A stretch of DNA of 64,000 bases from Streptomyces cyanogenus. Lineage in GTDB: Bacteria > Actinomycetota > Actinomycetes > Streptomycetales > Streptomycetaceae. A program made the translations under genes and the position numbers. Below the pieces are notes generated by a model. It was given only the letters and a program-made list of their open reading frames with translations. It had not been told where the DNA came from and ran no database searches. The stretch covers positions 4,084,001-4,148,000 of the forward strand of contig NZ_CP071839.1 of the NCBI RefSeq assembly GCF_017526105.1. Direction: 5' to 3'. This document shows, in pieces, positions 61,071-64,000 of the stretch (its first letter is position 1; each line of letters begins with the position of its first letter).

Positions 61071-61261
61071 GTGGCGTTCCTCCTTGCTGCGGGCATGCCT
61101 GCCGAGGGCCCACCTCGCCCTCCAAGGGGGTCCAACAGCGACCGGGTGCCCGGGCATTTCCCGTGGAACCGGCTTTGCCCAATCATTACCCTTGATCGAT
61201 CAACGGTTCGAATACCGAGGGCGTCGGCGGGGTGGCCCGCGGGGCGCTTACCCTCGTACGC

Positions 61262-62107
61262 ATGGCAGCCCGCACCACCTCCCTCCCCCACTCTCGGCTT
61301 CGTTCGAGCAAGGGGACCGCCGTCGTGGGGACGGTGACGCGCGGGACGACCAACCCCAACCGGCTGCGCCGCATGGACCGCTGGATCGCGGCCGTGCACG
61401 GCGCGGCGCTGCGGCGCGCGAGCGATCCGGTGGCCGTCGACCTGGGCTACGGCGCCGCGCCCTGGACCGCCGTGGAACTGCTGACCCGGCTCCGCGCGGC
61501 AGCGCCCCGCGCGCGTGTGGTGGGCATCGAGATCGAACCCGCCCGGGTCGCCGCGGCCCGGCCGTACGCCCGCGAGGGCCTGGTCTTCCGGCACGGCGGC
61601 TTCGAGGTGCCCATCCCCGAGCGGCCGCTGCTGATCCGCGCGGCGAACGTCCTGCGCCAGTACGACGAGGACGAGGTCGCCGCGGTGTGGCGGCAGCTGT
61701 GCGGGCGGCTCGCGCCGGGCGGGCTGCTGGTGGAGGGGACCTGCGACGAGATCGGGCGGCGGCACGTGTGGGTGGCGCTCGGCCCCGAGGGCCCGCGCAC
61801 GGTCACCTTCGCCACCCGTCTCGGCTCCCTGGACCGCCCCTCCGACCTCGCCGAACGCCTGCCGAAGGCGCTGATCCACCGCAACGTCCCGGGTGAGCCG
61901 GTACACGCCTTCCTCCGCGACTTCGACCGCGCCTGGGCCGCCGCCGCGCCGTACGCGGCCTACGGCGCCCGGCAGCGCTGGATGCGCGCGGTACGGGACC
62001 TGACGGCCGACTGGCCGGTGGCGGATTCCCCGGCCCGCTGGCGGCAGGGCGAAGTGACGGTGGACTGGGGCGCGTTGGCACCCCGAGGCGGACAGAGCCC
62101 GAACTGA
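61262..62107 (+). CDS. Class I SAM-dependent methyltransferase
   Basis: A 281-residue protein with a Rossmann-like SAM site. The sequence VAVDLGYGAAPWTAVELL is the glycine-rich motif I, and VVGIEIEPARVAAARPYA supplies the acidic ribose-binding residue. The post-core segment LAPGGLLVEGTCDEIGRRHVWVAL follows. The substrate is unknown. It is divergent from mshA with about 190 bases between. The start ATG at 61262 is preceded by no strong ribosome site; a longer frame reaches 61232. It is followed by a 15-bp tandem repeat. Confidence 0.85.
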   Translation: MAARTTSLPHSRLRSSKGTAVVGTVTRGTTNPNRLRRMDRWIAAVHGAALRRASDPVAVDLGYGAAPWTAVELLTRLRAAAPRARVVGIEIEPARVAAARPYAREGLVFRHGGFEVPIPERPLLIRAANVLRQYDEDEVAAVWRQLCGRLAPGGLLVEGTCDEIGRRHVWVALGPEGPRTVTFATRLGSLDRPSDLAERLPKALIHRNVPGEPVHAFLRDFDRAWAAAAPYAAYGARQRWMRAVRDLTADWPVADSPARWRQGEVTVDWGALAPRGGQSPN

Positions 62108-62114
62108 CCCCGCC

Positions 62115-62160
62115 CGGGCATCACCCATCGGGACATCACCCATCGGGACATCACCCGTTC
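62115..62160. repeat. Three tandem 15-bp repeats
   Basis: The unit GGGACATCACCCATC is repeated about three times with small changes (GGGCATCACCCATC, GGGACATCACCCATC, GGGACATCACCCGTT). It lies right after the methyltransferase stop. Confidence 0.8.
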
Positions 62161-62305
62161 GTGCCGCCGGAGACGGAACGATCCCCGTGCGTCGTTCGTC
62201 ACACCGGCGAGGAGATCGTCGTATCCGGCGGTGAGCGGGGGAAATCCGGTTTCCGACGGCCTCTGTCGCTTTGCGCGCGGCCGTGGCACGATCCCTCAGG
62301 CGACC

Positions 62306-62324
62306 GTAAGTTACTGACGGTAAA
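62306..62324. promoter_or_regulatory. Paired GTAA/TTAC elements upstream of the NlpC/P60 gene
   Basis: GTAAGTTAC (62306-62314) and a following TGACGGTAAA place GTAA, TTAC and GTAA motifs within 19 bases, 17-35 bases before the ATG. Cell-wall hydrolase genes in actinobacteria are often controlled by MtrA, which binds GTAAC-type repeats. The spacing here (14 bases) is not the textbook one, so this is a candidate only. No c-di-AMP (ydaO) riboswitch core was recognised in the leader. Confidence 0.35.
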
Positions 62325-62340
62325 TCAGTTTGGGGGAAGT

Positions 62341-63444
62341 ATGCGTTCGGGCAAGCGCGGCCTGCTCACGGCCGCCCTGACCGTGGTCTGCGCGGTGACC
62401 GTCCTCGCGGCGCCCGGCACGGCGTTCGCCTCCGTCGCGCCCGCCCCCACGCAGAAGGCGGCCCCCACACCGCCGGCGACTCCCGCACCGACGCCGACTC
62501 CGGCGCCGGACAAGGGCCTTGAGGAGGTCCGGCAGAAGCTGGACCGGCTCTACCACGACGCGGCCGTGGCCACCGACGCCTACAACGCGGCCGAGGAGAA
62601 GGCGAAGAAGCAGTCCGCCGAGATCGTGGCGCTGGCGAAGAAGATCGTCGAGGGCCGGCAGAAGCTGGAGAAGCTCAAGGACCAGGCGGGTGCCGCGGCC
62701 CGCGACCAGTACCGCACCGGCGGCCTGTCCTCCACCGCCCAGTTCCTGCTGAGCGACGACCCGGGCCGGTTCCTCGACGACGCGGGCCGGGTGCTCCAGG
62801 GCCAGCAGGCGGCGAAGAAGCTGATGGAGGAGAAGGCCCGCACCCAGCGGGAGTTGCAGCAGTACGCCGACGACGCCTCCGACCGGTGGCAGAAGCTGGA
62901 AGCCAACCGCAAGGCCAAGGCCGCCGCCAAGAAGAGGGTCGAGAAGCAGATCGACGCGGCCGAGGAACTCCAGTCCCGGCTGGAGAAGAAGGAGAAGGAG
63001 CGGCTCGCCCAGCTGGAGCAGGAGGCCGCGGACAAGGCGCAGACCGCCTGGCTGGACACCGGCGTCCTCAAGGACGTCCACGGCAAGGCCTCCGCGCAGG
63101 GCGAGAAGGCCGTCCGGTACGCCACCGAACAGCTCGGCAAGCCGTACGTGTGGGGCGCCGAGGGTCCGGACTCCTTCGACTGCTCGGGCCTGACCTCCCA
63201 GGCCTGGGCGACGGCCGGGCACCCGGTGCCGCGCACCTCGCAGGAGCAGTGGAGGCAGCTGAAGCGCGTCGACGTGAAGGACATGCGCCCCGGCGACCTC
63301 GTCATCTACTTCTCCGACGCCAGCCATGTCGGGATGTACATCGGCGACGGCGCGATCATCCACGCCCCGCGCCCCGGGCGGACGGTGACGATCACGGGCG
63401 CCGGTTCGATGCCGATCCTGGGCGTCGTACGACCGGACGCCTGA
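62341..63444 (+). CDS. Secreted NlpC/P60 peptidoglycan hydrolase
   Basis: A 367-residue exported D,L-endopeptidase-type wall hydrolase. The signal peptide (RGLLTAALTVVCAVTVLAAPGTAFA) is followed by a Pro/Thr/Ala-rich segment. A long coiled coil (about 60-235, Lys/Glu/Ala rich, RQKLEKLKDQAGAAARDQY) precedes the C-terminal NlpC/P60 domain. Its catalytic Cys281 is in DSFDCSGLTSQAW, His329 in SHVGMYIGDG and the third polar residue His341. Its role is remodelling of peptidoglycan in growth or spore germination. GGGGGAAGT precedes the ATG. Confidence 0.93.
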   Translation: MRSGKRGLLTAALTVVCAVTVLAAPGTAFASVAPAPTQKAAPTPPATPAPTPTPAPDKGLEEVRQKLDRLYHDAAVATDAYNAAEEKAKKQSAEIVALAKKIVEGRQKLEKLKDQAGAAARDQYRTGGLSSTAQFLLSDDPGRFLDDAGRVLQGQQAAKKLMEEKARTQRELQQYADDASDRWQKLEANRKAKAAAKKRVEKQIDAAEELQSRLEKKEKERLAQLEQEAADKAQTAWLDTGVLKDVHGKASAQGEKAVRYATEQLGKPYVWGAEGPDSFDCSGLTSQAWATAGHPVPRTSQEQWRQLKRVDVKDMRPGDLVIYFSDASHVGMYIGDGAIIHAPRPGRTVTITGAGSMPILGVVRPDA

Positions 63445-63747
63445 GGGTGACGACCGTGCCGCGTGCCTGATGGGATACGCACCGTGGACCCGGTGACGTG
63501 CGTCATGTGACCCACCGCACGGCCAACGCCCGCCCAAACTCCCGCAGGACGTGAGCTTCGTCATCCCCTCCGGCCCGCCGCCGTGTCCAACTGCGGTACA
63601 AAACGCGGCATATGACAGCGGCGGGAGCCGGAGCGACGCGGCTCACACCATTCCATCGGGGCGGTCCCAGCCGCTATGGTCCCGGTCGGTGGGTCGAGAC
63701 CCCTCGACACCGCCGTGCCCTCGGGGGGAGGGAAGGAACCCAGGACA
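63445..63747. promoter_or_regulatory. 303-base region before the last gene
   Basis: No gene was found. It presumably holds the promoter of the gene at 63748; no clear -35/-10 pair or operator could be assigned by eye. GGAAGGAACC at 63731-63740 is its ribosome-binding region. Confidence 0.45.
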
Positions 63748-64000
63748 ATGCCCGTACCCGTACCGCGGCAGAGAGCGATCCCGGCCGTGGAGAGTGGTCA
63801 GGCGCAGGCCGCCCGCGCAGTCGGCGGCCCCCTCAAGGAAGAGGCCCACCGCGACGCCACGCCCGTGAACGGCGCCGGCGCCACTCTCACCCTGCTGCTG
63901 ATCGAGGACGATCCGGCCGGCTCGCCGATCGTGCCCGACCTGCTGGACCCGGCCGGCAAGCCGATCCGCGTGCGCACCGCCCGCAACCTCACCGAGGCCG
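63748..64000 (+). CDS. Response-regulator-type protein, 3' end outside window
   Basis: The first 84 codons are present. After about 45 flexible residues (MPVPVPRQRAIPAVESGQ...), a receiver-type domain begins with TLTLLLIEDDPAGSPIVPDLL, where the EDD gives the acidic metal-binding residues. It continues KPIRVRTARNLTEA and is cut by the window end. In streptomycetes such proteins in this position are often fused to a PP2C/SpoIIE phosphatase; that part is not visible. GGAAGGAACCCAGGACA precedes the ATG. Confidence 0.75.
   Translation, partial: MPVPVPRQRAIPAVESGQAQAARAVGGPLKEEAHRDATPVNGAGATLTLLLIEDDPAGSPIVPDLLDPAGKPIRVRTARNLTEA

Noticed and set aside
62161..62340. c-di-AMP (ydaO) riboswitch before the NlpC/P60 gene
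   Set aside because: The conserved core blocks of that riboswitch are not recognisable in this leader.

Overview
The window is chromosomal DNA of a Streptomyces species. The evidence is very high G+C with strong third-position bias, GTG/TTG starts, mycothiol biosynthesis (MshA), the multi-sugar ABC ATPase MsiK, a phoR-phoP / phoU / mtpA cluster, a CdgB-type diguanylate cyclase and a DUF4242 nickel-binding-type protein. From memory, the gene order follows S. coelicolor from about SCO4285 down to SCO4201. I could not check this, so symbols rest on sequence motifs plus that context.

Layout. 1-2.9 kb: aminosugar catabolism (ROK kinase end, nagA, PfkB kinase). 2.9-5.7 kb: a membrane-anchored carbohydrate-binding protein and a GAF-PAS-GGDEF diguanylate cyclase with a CRP-type palindrome and a BldD-like box upstream. 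6-12.4 kb: flavin reductase, ECF sigma factor, ArfB-type ribosome rescue factor, TerD and two secreted metallopeptidases (M1 and M4). 12.6-18.5 kb: pentapeptide-repeat protein, amine-oxidase-like flavoenzyme, a quinone oxidoreductase behind a SoxR box, acetyltransferase, DAO-type oxidase and a rhomboid-like protein. 18.9 kb: tRNA-Thr(UGU). 19.2-28.8 kb: msiK, nucleotidyltransferase, DoxX protein, rlmB, cysS, F420-type oxidoreductase, ispF-ispD and carD. 29.5-35.6 kb: a lipoprotein, the phosphate regulon core phoR-phoP / phoU, mtpA, DUF4242 and a GAF-ANTAR regulator. Three degenerate tandem copies of the phoP 3' end lie just downstream of phoP. 35.6-41.7 kb: MFS transporter, two tandem Stealth phosphotransferases and phosphoglycerate mutase.

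41.7 to about 53.4 kb is an accessory island at the 3' end of the phosphoglycerate mutase gene. A 90-bp segment (last codons plus terminator) is present at 41659 and 51081, and a degenerate third copy lies near 53135. The island holds a flavoprotein/XRE-regulator module, an IS481-family insertion with a 15-bp target duplication, and an unusually A+T-rich gene for a protein with an HsdR-N-like PD-(D/E)xK nuclease domain fused to a P-loop NTPase. That gene is a candidate anti-phage defence gene and has an elaborate nested inverted repeat just past its stop. Small membrane and coiled-coil proteins and an orphan L7/L12-like domain protein follow. No intact integrase is visible.

54-64 kb returns to ordinary chromosome: hydrolase, mycothiol-dependent isomerase family protein, CMD/AhpD-like protein, AraC regulator, YbjN-like protein, mshA, methyltransferase, NlpC/P60 cell-wall hydrolase, and the start of a response-regulator-type protein cut by the window end. 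The most notable observations are the phoP-tail tandem array, the nested-repeat/nuclease-NTPase locus, and the serial gpm-terminator attachment-like sites.
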